64,000 nucleotides of DNA from Phoronis australis (taxonomy: Eukaryota > Phoronida > Phoronidae): positions 1,204,730 to 1,268,729 of the forward strand of contig NMRA01000012.1 of NCBI GenBank assembly GCA_002633005.1, in the 5' to 3' direction. Of this stretch, positions 12,173-24,132 are shown piece by piece (position 1 is the first letter of the stretch; each line of letters opens with the position of its first letter). Below the pieces are notes generated by a model. That model had not been told where the DNA came from, ran no database searches, and saw nothing but the letters and a program-made list of their open reading frames with translations. Both the position numbers and the translations under genes were made by a program.

Positions 12173-15100
12173 TTACTTAGCCCATTTTCCATATCCTGGA
12201 CGGATTCCTTTAGCATTAATACTCTCTACTACAACTCCGTGTTTAAATTCATTCCATTCACGTTTCAATTCCTGTTCCATGTACTCTTGATGGATATCAT
12301 CCTGAAACAGACAAGTAATGTTAATACTATCACCAGTTCTAAACTTATGTGCTTCCTTAAACAGGAGATTGTTTCGACACTACAAGCGAATCAGTATCGA
12401 GCTTTCAAACAAAAAGTTTAGTCGTGTTTTCAACGAAGTTAGTTTTAACAAGTCACAAATTCAAGGACTCTTGCCTGCAGAGTCTCCTTTCCATCTTTTA
12501 AGGTAAATCAAAACTGTTTCTAGTAAGCTGATAGATACAATACCTTAGTCAGATTTCCAAATGTCCTTTCATTAGACTGCGTCAACAGTTGCAGTGTGGT
12601 GCTGTCTAATTCTGTAACATCAAACGTTCTGTTAGTTGAGGGCCATGCTAAGAGCTTAACGTAACTCTTGCAATATGCTTACGCTTGACACTTATTGGAT
12701 TACATGGCTGGATTTTCATATTATTAAAACAAAAATATAAAAAAATAATTGCAGGCAGTCTGATACACGTTGTACCAGATGTGTGCAGGTTGCGCATGTG
12801 GGCCCATTGCACTGATCACCGGGAACCATTTTTATGCTTAATTAATATATGGCTAAAATCAAGCTGAGGAGCTAGAAATCTGACTCAAGCGTTTAGCAGT
12901 GTGGCCCAGTGGGACTCGAACCCACGACCTCGAATAAAGATTGCTATCACACTAGGCCACAATGCCTCCTCCTTCCTTAATATTAAAACAAAAGTTACAT
13001 GTCTGAATTTTGACCAATCAAAAAGTAAACAGACAGTAAGTCCAGACCCATAATAACTTTTTTATTTTCGAAAAAGCAGTGAATAGTCGGACAATAAACA
13101 AAACCAATGAACGACTTCAAGGCGCATGCAATACAGGCAAGTTGGTTTGCACCAGGGTGTAATGTTTGTTATGGAAGCTAAGTTGTCAAAAGAATAGTTT
13201 ATTGCAAATGAAGTTATCTGACTCACCCTCCAATTTAGCTGCATCCACTACACCCAACTCTAGCGAGGTTGCCGCCACGATTGTACATGTGATTGGTTCC
13301 TCCTGTAGAACACTAATTTCACCAAACGACTGGCATTCGCTCAGTTTTCCCATCACAACCTGTTTGGACCGTTTTTCCTAAAAATGCCACATTCAATATC
13401 CCATCAACCTTGTGGACATATGGTTCATTTTAACACACCAATTGCACTATGGAGGACCAAGAGCACAGAATATCTTCCGAGAAAGAGAGGGAGAGAAAGA
13501 GGTGACATCACCACTTTTGAGTTTTCAAATCAGATGCTAAACAATATCTCGTTGCTACTTCAAAATCAGTATGACAACGCTTATTGTTTGAAGAAGTGTC
13601 AATTTTACTGAATGACTCTGTTATCATATGACTGCACTGTGATACTGTCTTTCAATTGAATATCTTTGAAACACATTCTGATGCAGTGCTTTTTTAGATG
13701 ACAAAAAATCATATTTAATTGCACTATATTTTGTTACACTCTGTTTTGCTATCGAAGTTTTATTGAATTCCATTAACTTAATGAAAAATTTACTTCTACT
13801 ATTTGAGAAGTTCACACGTTCTGTGCATCACATTACGCTATGTACAATGAATGACCGTAGTCAGGTATTGAAGTTTACAGTTTTTCAAGTAATTTATTTA
13901 CCTTCTTGCCATTTGGCAAAGTGTGCAGAACATCTAACTGTCTGAGTATATGACACTCTCCTGACTTTATGAATGCTATGAAGGGGGCCTTGTATCCCTC
14001 GCTGACTATCACTGAAAGAGAATTAAGAGCAACGGGTGAGCCTATCTCTCAGGTAAATCTGGTCATCTTAGGACACAATATCACACACAAAATTTTTAAT
14101 AAAAGTTATAAGTAACAACAAATAAATGCTTAGTCGCTCAAAGTTCTATACCACAGCTACCATAACATGACCTTTTGTGAAAATGGACATTCACAACAAT
14201 GTTCATAGCCTTTGGAAAAAATGACAATTATTTTTGTCCAAAATTGGTGAGAAATTGGAAACCAAAAGTTAATTCAAAGGTAGTGAACCTGAGACAACCC
14301 AAAGGAAAATTCTTACTGTAAAAAGGTGAAAAGTGCTATTTGCTTGGAGAAAGACTTTTATCAAGTAATGGTCTAACATTTCCTTTGGAGAAAGATTTCC
14401 ATCACGTGGTACTGTAATATTTCCTAGAATTCCAAACACCCTCTTTGATATTTTGTGCATGTGTCGGAAATATCATAGGTGGATTTAGGGTAGGCCCAGG
14501 TTTAAAAAAACGAAAAACATTTTCTTGTTGTGTTTAGGGACTACGAGTAGTTTTCTTTTGGAAATAGTGATTGGCTCCCTCTTATAACATCCTAGATTTA
14601 ACAGTGAAAATAGACCTACCAGTGTTAGCTGGAAAGCTGATCCAGTCAATGAGACTAGCCACCTTGACCAGGGGTTGAGCTGGCCAGAGCCTGTAGGAAG
14701 AGCAGGACTGTAGAAGATTCATCTTCTCAGTTTTGTCTCGCTGGCTGATCTGTTGAATCACCCGGGTGTAGTCTGATGCAGAGATCTTTAAGAACTCACA
14801 ACCAGGCTCAAGAGTTTGTACTGACAACATTCTGGAACACAGAGTAGCACATCTTGTAATAAAGGTAAACAGAAATTTGTGACAATGCTGATGCAAGTAC
14901 ACAAAAAGTGCAGATCCAAATGGTAGGGGGAGAAGTCCAGGGGTGAGTGGGACCCGCCACCCTATTGGAACTTTTGTATTGATGCAACTACAGATATAAA
15001 CCACAATGATCCCATGTTTGTTTTATGTTAATTTTTTTCTATGGAAAAAAACTTCATAAAGTGATAAAAGTATTGTAACTGGGTGCTGTCCAATGCCAGA

Positions 15101-18100
15101 CCAAGTCCCCTTTATGGCAATCCAGTGGAAGTTTAAAAGATACAGAACTGGTTTCATTTGATTGATTATGGTTTACTTACTTGCTATTCGGATCTCTGTT
15201 TTCTAACTTTTCCAATGTCCCAAAACATTCTCCAACCCTGAGCTGAAACAAGAACCATCATTAGCACTGGTACAGTTCCAAGTCAAATTAGCAGAAATCA
15301 TCTTCCCTTCATTTGCATTTCAAAAACGTTCAATAAATAAAATATTTCAAGAACTGCAATTAATGCTTCCCCAAACAGTTTCATTTCCAACATTACTGTG
15401 CTTTGAGGTAAGCTGATCAATAATAGATACATTAGCACCATATCTACGCAATCTAGTGAAGTATTGAAGATTTATCTTAGAAACACACTCAATTAACTGC
15501 AACTAAGCTTTCAAAGCCTCTAAACACAATTTCCACTCATACTGTGTTATCGGCATGGTACAATTTTCATTTTCAATCAGTTATTTTTTACTCAAAAATG
15601 GACATGCTGCAATTTTGCTAAGTTTGTTGCCGGGCATAACTAAATGCGTGAACTTGAAATGCAATTAAAAATGAAGTGTGTTTCTACATTATGAAATTTT
15701 TCACCAATTTGTTCCATGAGTTACTTTGACAACAAGCTAATAATAAAGAAGTACAAACCACTACAGGGATAGCTGGCTCTGGAGTTGGCACCCGGAAGTC
15801 TTTTGGGGTTCCTTTGACCCATAAGTGTGGCGATGAGCGAGCACTCACTGACCCCTTCAATAACATGTGCAGTCCTGAGCCGCCGAATACCGTGAAGTCT
15901 GGCTCACGCCAAATGTCTATTTGAGCAACCACACAAAGTTCTTTGAGAACATTTGCTGGAACTTGATTGGCTATTGATGGAAACGTTTTCACAACTTTAT
16001 AAATGGTGTTGTTGTCAGCAGAAGTTCTTTCAAATGAGCTAGAAGGAAAAATAAAATGACATTTACCAAATGTTAATTATTACATTTTTCTCTCTTGTGA
16101 ATGGTATCGTCACTTATATTTTGTTTTACCTCTTCTTTAATTGTTGCATTACGTAATTGTATCCATGTATCACTCTGCTGCTAATGGATGTCAAATGAAT
16201 TAAATATAAGTTAATCTTGGCAAATTTCATATACAGAATATTCTTGGGAAAGTTGTTAACTTTTCCCCTATTTCTTCAGAGAGCCACAAAGGCAGTCACA
16301 TATTTAGATTTCCAAAAAAAATCTGCAAATCTATCCAGAAATGACAGCAAGGGAAATTTCGATGCGTTTGTTGATTTAGATGTGAATATGATGCCAGATA
16401 GTGAGATACAGAGACTGATCTTTGGCGAAAACAACTACTTCATAGTGGCATTGTAGAACACAGCAGTTACACAGGTGATAATTGAGAGGTCATACTTTTA
16501 TATATGGCATCAATACAATGATTGTTACGGTTCATAAGTTCACTTAAGTGATTTTTTTGGATATTTGAACATAAAGAGTTATGTTTTAAGACAAGTAAAA
16601 TTGTCATGTTTCATAACACAGATCACTTACAATTTCCTGAGAAGTCTGCGTAATGTTTTAATTCTTTCATTTTTCACAGCCTCTGGAACTTCGCTCTTTC
16701 TTTCCCTGCGTAGATGCTTTGTATAATCCCGAATGTCATGTGAGAATGATTCAACTGGATCCTGAACTTTATTCTGTTTGTCTGTTTCATCAGTGAATGA
16801 CCCAAGAGTTGCAAATGACTCCAGAGACTTCTTCAAACTAAAAAATAACAAACAATTAAGATTTTACAGTTTTGAATCATTAACTTGAATTAAAATTCAA
16901 CGAAAATGAATAACAGCCACTTCTAAACATCAATTAACCGACTAGATTTTTCAAACTAAAATCAACAAAAATGCATGATGACCAGCCTCTGAAAAAGCAT
17001 CCGCATTTGTCAACAGTGTTTGGAGCAAATATATTAAGCAAGTGGGCTTTGAAATCACCAAACTGCAATATACATGTTGCATGAGGCAAAGATCTTAATA
17101 TATAGTGCTGAGAATAATTACCTGTAGGTCTTTTGTGAAGAATAGGCCATCCTTAATCATGCATACCAAAGCCTAGCTGACTGATACGGACATAATGAGC
17201 TCCAAAAAATTTCTCAGAGCCTGTCCATAACATTAAAGAAAAGATTTAAACAATTTGTGTTAATGTGGTTAATGTGCCACAAGATAAAAAAATAACTCAG
17301 CAACCTCACACGGCATAGAAAATTAGGATGACAAATTCAGCAGAACAAAAAGTCTTTCAAAAACCAAATCACAAGGTTCAGCTAATTGACCAATTTAGTT
17401 CATGGTCTCACTTGTGACAGACCATCTAAAGTGATAAGATGATCATGCTCACCTGTCATTTACTCAGCTTACCTGTGATTACTTGCATGTGTCGATAGTT
17501 CTATAGGAACCCTCTTCTCCGGTTGTATGAACATTTTCTTATAATTTTGCATGAAGTATTGATGCGCTTCTTCTGTTGAGGATTTAACTCCCCTGAAAAA
17601 TGGTCATGGAATACAGTAAAATTATGCTACTTTTAGCAGACGATAGTAATTTATCATTAGGAATCCTAATTCAAAAGTGTCTAATATGGTGTGCCATAAA
17701 CGTCAAAGTTTAACGACAGAATTGCATAATCATCTATAATCCTTATCCAAACTTCAACAAATGTAGCTAGCTTACCTTCTTCTAATTCCATCTATGTTGC
17801 ATAACCAGCTGAGATTCTGATAGTCGATTTGAGGTTGCTGGATATCAGGAACTGTAAAAGGATAAAAAAACATGGAGGAATATGAAGACAGTGCCCGAGA
17901 TTCTTCATTGTACTGGTTGCACATAGCAGTCACTGGTCTGTATCCTCCCAGTGTCCATGGGAGTTTATTTTGATTTGTTTGAACATATCTCTAGTATAAA
18001 ACAAAAGTAAAGAGGTGAGTAGTGTACAAAGTGGTGAGACTGCGAACATGATCACCAAAGCTGCAAACCTCGCCACACTCTTCCAGGGCATCTGCATTCG

Positions 18101-19012
18101 GCCAAATCACAATCAAGGTCCATAATTTCGGTGGCCACTTTTGGTGAAAAATGAAGGTTGTCATACAACCGTAAAAGCTGGGATATTTTAAAGTACCAAA
18201 ATTTTTTTGCACAAGAACCACTGAATAAAAATTGTTGTTTTTAAAATGGCCACTCGTAACGTTAAAAATGCATGAAATTCATAGACAAAAACATGCATAA
18301 ATTTTTCAAATATTGTCCGATTTTGATGATTCTTTTTTTAATTTCACAACTAAATAACTCTTTGCATAATGAGATTCAGTTGGCATTTGGTAAGTGACCA
18401 AAATAATTATTTTAGACCGTAACACAGTCAACTCTCGAATATGGACCTTGATTGTGATTTAGCCGTCTGCTGTCTAATGGCATATAAATTAGTCCCTTCT
18501 TTACTTATGGTGAATACTAGAGGCATGTTCTAACAGGTCAAAATAAGCTCCCATGCCAGTGCTCAGCTCTAAACTTACAGCAGAACTTAAGAACTCATGT
18601 ACTGTCAGTGCCTTCCAGGCCTGCACTGCACGTGGTGAAATTCCTACTGCACTGTAGTCTCTACCCATGACAATGTGCTCAAAACTGATTATCTACTTAA
18701 CATACTCAAGTAGGCCGGGTCAGAGTAGTTATGAGTTATGGATATTTGTCCATGCTGACTAGTCGAGAATAAGACAAGCAAGCAGATGAGATGAGATAAA
18801 CCAAAGCAAAGGGCAAAGTAGGCAATGACCATCGCCTCTGCTTCGGGCCAACAGAGGCGATGGTCATTGCCTAAGCCTAAGCCTAGGCCGGGCAAAGGCA
18901 ACTGGAATAATAACCAATAACCTGATAACTCACGTTTGTGTTGAGTGCTCCTCAAATCTCTGTCACTCCAAGATCGCTTAGGTTTGGGCGATGAATAGTT
19001 AACTAACGACAT
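12173..19012 (-). CDS. CNBD1: Cyclic nucleotide-binding domain-containing protein 1 (CNBD1) homologue
   Basis: Eleven exons on the minus strand: 18934-19012, 17776-17851, 17473-17592, 16631-16837, 15759-16038, 15181-15242, 14620-14831, 13902-14011, 13227-13377, 12544-12611 and 12173-12301. All borders are GT/AG and phases chain correctly to 497 residues; human CNBD1 has 436. Several blocks match human CNBD1: LCNIDGIRRR in exon 2, MLSVQTLEPGCEFLKISASD in exon 7, and in exon 9 MGKLSECQSFGEISVLQEEP, which human reads as MGKLKEKESFGEISVLLQVP. Exons 7-9 form a cyclic-nucleotide-binding fold. The phosphate-binding cassette FGEISVL (about residues 400-406) keeps G-E, but the position after proline that is usually Arg is Ile (about residue 411). 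Human CNBD1 also lacks that Arg. The protein's function is not established. The start Met begins exon 1 just before a GTGAGT donor. Confidence 0.92.
12899..12968 (-). repeat. tRNA-like sequence (SINE head or tRNA pseudogene)
   Basis: On the minus strand the segment reads GTGGCCTAGTGTGATAGC, then a polymerase III B-box GGTTCGAGTCC, and closes with GGCCAC, which pairs with the opening GTGGCC. At about 60 bases between the paired ends it is too short for an intact tRNA, and no good anticodon arm is visible. It lies in a CNBD1 intron. A tRNA-derived SINE relic is the simplest reading. Confidence 0.55.
18819..18889. mobile_element. Miniature derivative of the 900 bp fold-back element
   Basis: Two perfect 22 bp inverted arms (TAGGCAATGACCATCGCCTCTG and its complement) flank an 11 bp loop over 18819-18873. 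The arms are identical to the ends of the element at 19533-20432, whose interior is absent here. The octamer GGGCAAAG occurs on both sides (18811-18818 and 18890-18897), consistent with a target duplication if the CCTAAGCCTAGGCC tail belongs to the insert. It sits in CNBD1 intron 1, 45 bp from the exon 1 donor. Confidence 0.7.
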
Positions 19013-19532
19013 TTTGCAACAGACGTCATATAAATACGAATCTCAGTCAAAGAAGTGCTCTCTTGCTCTCAGTCAATTCAACTCCGGAACTGTTGACATG
19101 TTTCCCCAACAACAATTCTCGGAAAGTCACGAATAATCACACATTGAAAAGGCTGTTGTATGAAATTTCACTAATAGGACACATGCCACTTTATGAATGT
19201 TTTATTATGTTTAATATATATCACTAATTAGTGTTCATACTTCTTTTGACTCAATATTTTGAAATATATATGTAATTATATTACTTTTAGAGTCACATTA
19301 CTGTCACGTGATTCATCATTGTCCGGAAGTAAAAGTGAAAGACTATCAGAACGTCTGCTAGAGTAAAATTCTCGTCGATTTTTCCACCAATTGCCGAAGC
19401 ACGTCTCGTTGAAGGTGAGTAATATACGCTGTGCTGTGTGCTGATGGTCCATGCTCGTTTGTATGGCCACTTTGTAATCTGCGCTAAGACTGTTGAAAGT
19501 TCGTAAATCAAATGTGTAAACAAGTGTTGTGT

Positions 19533-20432
19533 TAGGCAATGACCATCGCCTCTGTTGGCCCGAAGCAGAGGCGATGTAGAGGCTATAGGCGCTCTGTACG
19601 CCGGAAGCTTTTCGGCGAATTATGCCTCGCACCGACTAAACCATCAAAATCACGTTGTTACAAATACCTTTTGCGCATAGAGGAACACCTTAGGAGGTTG
19701 TCGATGTGTTTAATTCATTCCAACTCGAACAAATACTCCCGTTATGAAACTTTTTCTTCGAGCAGTCCCTATTTCAGTTCCCAAAATCGTGAACTCAACT
19801 TTTTTATACTGCGCACGCTCCAATTCATGACCTCAATCTTTAAATAGGCCAAAGGTGAGCCATTGCGGTCTTGGCAGTCAAATGTTCGTTTCCAAAATGC
19901 CACCACTTATACTTGTCTTTAATTGGCGTTACTTGAAACTGATTGTATTTCAATGAATCATTGTTTGTATTTGATAAAAACAAATGCTGTTGATATGACA
20001 TTTAATAGTCTTTTTGCACATATTTGACATTTTAATGTTTAACAACACGGCAAATGCACGGCTGGTTCCCGGCAGCACGTACGCGAAGGGCGGGAACTTC
20101 AGCTTTCAAAGTTCGCCGGTAGGTCCGCAACTTCTGACCTTCGGCCTGGTTAAAAAAATGAAAAAGTTGAGTTCACGATTTTGGGAACTGAAATAGGGAC
20201 TGCTCGAAGAAAAAGTTTCATAACGGGAGTATTTGTTCGAGTTGGAAGGAATTAAACACATCGACAACCTCCTAAGGTGTTCCTCTATGCGCAAAAGGTA
20301 TTTGTAACAACGTGATTTTGATGGTTTAGTCGGTGCGAGGCATAATTCGCCGAAAAGCTTCCGGCGTACAGAGCGCCTATAGCCTCTACATCGCCTCTGC
20401 TTCGAGCCAACAGAGGCGATGGTCATTGCCTA
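19533..20432. mobile_element. 900 bp fold-back DNA transposon with 9 bp target duplication
   Basis: The ends read TAGGCAATGACCATCGCC and are inverted. The arms 19533-19805 and 20161-20432 are about 272 bp each and nearly identical, differing at a handful of bases; a roughly 355 bp unique spacer lies between them. The 9 bp GTGTTGTGT flanks both sides (19524-19532 and 20433-20441), which marks a transposition event. Long terminal inverted repeats plus a 9 bp duplication suggest a non-autonomous Mutator-like element, by family knowledge. The open frames of about 100 codons in the two arms encode the same peptide because the arms are palindromic; they are not genes. Each end has its own small hairpin (CATCGCCTCTG with CAGAGGCGATG). 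Confidence 0.9.
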
Positions 20433-20454
20433 GTGTTGTGTAGAAGGCATAGTT

Positions 20455-20720
20455 CAGCATAATAGACTACTGACTGTATAGACAGTGCAGTTGTGATACC
20501 TAGCCAGCTAGCTGTATGAAGACGAGACAACTATCGTCAAAATACAACTAGGTACCACTATGTGCTCAGTGCAGACAATTGCACACAACCTGGGTAGTTC
20601 TGCTCGTCACCTCGTTGTGAAACTATATCAAAATGTAGAGCTCAACGGTGGTGCTGCATGCAAAATCTGGGACTCAACAGACACTCACCTTGGCCGTTAC
20701 AGCTGTTAAGAGAAAAAAAT
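20455..20720 (-). repeat. Dispersed repeat family A, copy 3 (inverted)
   Basis: Contains CCAGCTAGCTGTATGAAGAC, the GTCAAAATACA block, GTAGTTCTGCTCGTCACCTC and GCAAAATCTGGGACTCAAC, which are reverse complements of the family A copies at 4600 and 7130. Sequence after it, up to about 21200, also resembles 22290-22580, so the two inverted copies belong to a larger duplicated segment. Confidence 0.75.
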
Positions 20721-21357
20721 CTAATGAACGTCATTTTGTCATGTACTTTTCCGTCTTTTTTAACATTTAGTAAAGTATGTCATTGTATGTGCCATTTCCT
20801 TAATTTTTGCAGCATCTCTCAGGAGATGATGACAACTTTGCAGCAGCAAAATTTGTTCTGAAATTTGGTTTGCTGGTACTAGAATATTCAAAAGTTGTAA
20901 AGAAATGAAACCAGTTGCGATAATTTGTTGTGACATGTATGCAACCTCGTGTAAGAAGAACAGTTGATTGAATATTCAGTGAGAAAATAATAATAATAAA
21001 CTTTATTTAAAGAGGATAAAATTACAATAAATGTCAAACATGCTTTAGCCAAAGGCCACCATCTTGTCTGTGGTATGCTAGCATGGCCCTCTGCAAAATA
21101 AACTGGCCAATAGGTGACAATCTTTCATGACGCCGAAAGCCAATGCTCCACATCTTTAGCAGCAGAATAATGGTAGAACTCCAATTTTTCCGAAACCAGT
21201 AAATAATTTAATTTACTCAAAGTAGAAGGTGGATTTCAATGACACTAATTTTTGTCAGATTTTATTTGATCATTTTTTACCCACTTTGGCGCAAAGCTGT
21301 ATATTTAGTATACAGCTTTGCACCAAGGTCAGTAGACGTTGTGCTTCCCGGGGAATA

Positions 21358-21490
21358 ATATGAGCCTCTGTTAGCCACTCGCTAATGGACAATTGCCTAT
21401 TAGCTGAATGGTTAACACGCTCGCCGCTTGTATCAGGGTCTCTGGTTTGATTCCCGGGTAGGGCAATCTCAGCTATTAGTACAACAATTG
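21358..21490 (+). repeat. tRNA-derived SINE, copy 1
   Basis: The core at 21393-21468 starts TTGCCTATTAGCTGAATGG, which contains an A-box-like string, and carries a B-box GGTTTGATTCC before a GGGCAATC that can pair with the start as an acceptor stem. A leader reading ATGAGCCTCTGTTAGCCACT precedes it. A second copy of leader plus core begins about 380 bp downstream. Confidence 0.75.
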
Positions 21491-21592
21491 GCGTAGTTGG
21501 CAAAAGGATGATATACTGAGGAAGCACTGCCAACTTAGAGGCTTGCGAACCTCGGACTGAGCATAATGGGTGTGGATCTGGGACACAGGAGA

Positions 21593-21660
21593 GTGTTGGT
21601 GAGGGCAAATTCCAGGGCACATGGTAGAGTCACTGAGGGCAAATTCCAGGATGCTAGGGT
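21593..21660. repeat. Short tandem duplication between the two SINEs
   Basis: The string GAGGGCAAATTCCAGG occurs twice about 36 bp apart, separated by a phrase mentioning CACATGGTAGAGTCACT. It is non-coding. Confidence 0.8.
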
Positions 21661-21738
21661 GTTGCTTGGATCTACCGCCAGGAGGCGCGCCTGTTTCGTA
21701 GGGAAGGGAGTAATGTTGTAGACGTGCTTCTTGTGAGT

Positions 21739-21860
21739 CATATGAGCCTCCTTTAGCCACTTGCCAATGGCAATTGCCTATTAGCTGAATGGTTAGCATG
21801 CTCGGTGTTTTTTTCGGTGTTGGTGGTTCGATTCCGGGGTCAGGTAATGTTGGCTATCAA
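21739..21860 (+). repeat. tRNA-derived SINE, copy 2
   Basis: Leader CATATGAGCCTCCTTTAGCC and core TTGCCTATTAGCTGAATGG match copy 1. The B-box GGTTCGATTCC is closer to the polymerase III consensus than that of copy 1. The anticodon-arm region differs, with a T-run. Confidence 0.75.
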
Positions 21861-22059
21861 CACAATGAAAGATTTTCTCTCGACAACCAATCAATGACAA
21901 TGCACAAACAAGATAGATAGACTTACAGAGATACATAGATAAATATGTATTTAAAGCCGAACTTAGGTAGTACAGCAAGTAAACAGTACTACCATACCAC
22001 AGACAAGATGGTGGCCTTGCCATAAGCTTCATTAGCCCTCTATACACTGTAACCTTTTC

Positions 22060-22290
22060 AACAACACTCTTACCAGCCAGCTAGCTTTATGAAGACTAAT
22101 GTCAAAATACAGCCAGAAATCGCTGTGTGTTAACTACTCAAAGTCCGCAAAATGTGACATCACCTAGGTAGTTCTGCTCGTCCCTTCATTGTGAAACTTA
22201 TGTATGTATGGAAAGCTAATGATGCAAAATCTGGGAGTCTGCCAACCAACACTTGACACTGCCTGTTACAGCCATTTAAGGTTATCTCAA
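22060..22290 (-). repeat. Dispersed repeat family A, copy 4 (inverted)
   Basis: Contains CCAGCTAGCTTTATGAAGAC, GTCAAAATACAGCC, GTAGTTCTGCTCGTCCCTTC and GCAAAATCTGGGAGTCTGCC, matching copy 3. The match continues to about 22580 (CAGTTGATTGAA and TTTAGCAGCAGCATAATGG), so 20455-21200 and 22060-22580 look like two copies of one composite repeat. Confidence 0.75.
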
Positions 22291-22527
22291 ACCTTATTTA
22301 GTGACTTCCATTCTAACTCATATTTCAAAAAACCAAGCAATTTGGTTTGTTGGTAATGATAAACTTAAAACGAAACGAAATCAATTCCAATAATTTGGTG
22401 TGAACTATACACAACCTTGGAGAAAGTACAGTTGATTGAAGAATCGGTGTAAAGGGAAAGTTGGCAAGTAGGTGACCCGCCGGACGCTCTATTTCATGGC
22501 GTTGAAAGCCAAAGGCTTCTTACCTCT

Positions 22528-23721
22528 TCACAAATTTAGCAGCAGCATAATGGTAGAACGGCAATTTTTATAGCATTGTTTGCTAATTGTGAAAATCTTT
22601 GATATCCGTGCATACATTTCATTTACTTGTGACGGGGAATTAGTGATGATTACATCCAGCAGAGTGGAGGTTTCCTTGAAAGAGGGTGCAGATTTTAAAA
22701 CATTTTTGTAGCAATAAACATTTAAGAAATCAGACAACCTTTTCTGTTTGACTAACATATTTATGTTGAAGTAACCTGAGATAAAAATGGACTTTGCTTC
22801 AAATTGAACACACATTTTTGTGTAAGTTTATGATATGAGTATCTCCTACAGATGGTGGCTTGTAAAGCGCTTAGCATAGCCTAGTCTTGGTGTAGCAAGG
22901 TCTGTAAAAGCTATTCTCATGGCATGTACTGTTATTTTTTTATTTTTACATGTAACTAACCTATGCGAAATATAACCATTCAATAAGAGTACTTTATCGT
23001 TTTTTGCTGGGTTACGCCACGAGCTATGTTGCAGAGTAAAACAAGATGAGGATTGTGACTAATGTCATTTATTATGACGTGGGTAGAAGAACTAAAGAAG
23101 ACTCTGCAAGATGAGTGTGGAAAAAATGCCATTATGGCTTAAGAGAAATTATTGTCAAGCTTTGTTTGAGATAGGGTTAAAGGGACATTCTCATCAAGAA
23201 AAGTATTTAATAAGCAGTAGAGTGAAATCAAACCACCTGACTCCACAGCAGTAGCAGACGAATGGTGTACCTGAGCCAAATCCCACGTGTTAAATAGCAG
23301 AGTAGTATGTATTTAAAAGATAAAGACACCTGCCTTGATTTCAGCAAATGTGTGCTACACAATGGTGAGAATTTGTGATTTGTAATGAAATCACAAAAAC
23401 TCAACGAATTTTGTTGTTTTAGAGCTTTGGTCAAAGTTAATAATTTATCCTTCTCAATAATAATCACAAATTTACGTTTTTCACCCGTTTTTCACGTTTC
23501 TTCAAAAGGTCAAAGTTTCTTAATTGTTTAGAGATCTCTTCAAACTTTGAAGACAGAGAATTTATGTTTTCATATTCAAAAGAGAATTTATGTTGGTTTA
23601 ATTTCTGAAAAGTTTTCAAAAAATATGTGATGTCATCAACTGACAAATCCATAACAGGTAGGTTGGCTGGTTCCTCAGCACAGCAATCATTGTTTCTGAA
23701 CATTGTCTTCCCAAATTCCAA
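22528..23721 (-). mobile_element. Decayed non-LTR (LINE) retrotransposon, endonuclease region
   Basis: Two minus-strand open frames keep parts of an APE-type endonuclease. The upstream frame (23464-23721) has FEYENINSLSSKFEEISKQL, like the NINSL..K endonuclease start of many LINEs. The downstream frame (22528-22815) has GYFNINMLVKQKRLSDFLN and STLLDVIITN, matching the G-D-F-N and LLDVI..N blocks. The frames are separated by stops and shifts, the aspartate of GDFN has become tyrosine, and no reverse transcriptase is seen. It is an inactive relic. Confidence 0.75.
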
Positions 23722-24132
23722 TCAAGTGTTCAATTACTCATTTATAGCTCTCATGAAAACCTTTGTAGGTGCACAAACAAATGCAAAGACATCTCCTGTC
23801 CAAAGTATGTAATTAATATCAGACGTTTAACCGGATGTTATACAAGTCTGGTCTGGAATGTATGGCTTCTCACCTTACATTTATCCATTAACTGAGGCAT
23901 GAGCATTACTATTCCCTAATGTTGTATCAGTTCAAGATAGGATTTACTGTTGTGTTGTTTCATTAAAATCATGAAACTCAGATTGTAAGAATTTCTGTTC
24001 ATTTTCTAAATCCCGCGAACTCGTCAAATTCCTGCTAAGTACTCGTGGAGTGAGTCACTTTGACAATTAACTCGGAGGATCCATAATCTTGCAAACTCAT
24101 TTTTCAGCTCACCTGACTGAGACTCAGCAGCA

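Noticed and set aside
12899-12968. Functional tRNA gene on the minus strand
   Set aside because: B-box and paired ends are present, but the body is too short and lacks a proper anticodon arm.
19539-20426. Two open frames of about 100 codons encoding the same basic peptide on opposite strands
   Set aside because: They are the two arms of the palindromic transposon read in mirror image; no start context, conserved domain or splice support.
21270-21799. Overlapping minus-strand open frames rich in GNQTRDPD-type sequence
   Set aside because: This is the typical reverse translation of a tRNA-derived SINE, not a protein.
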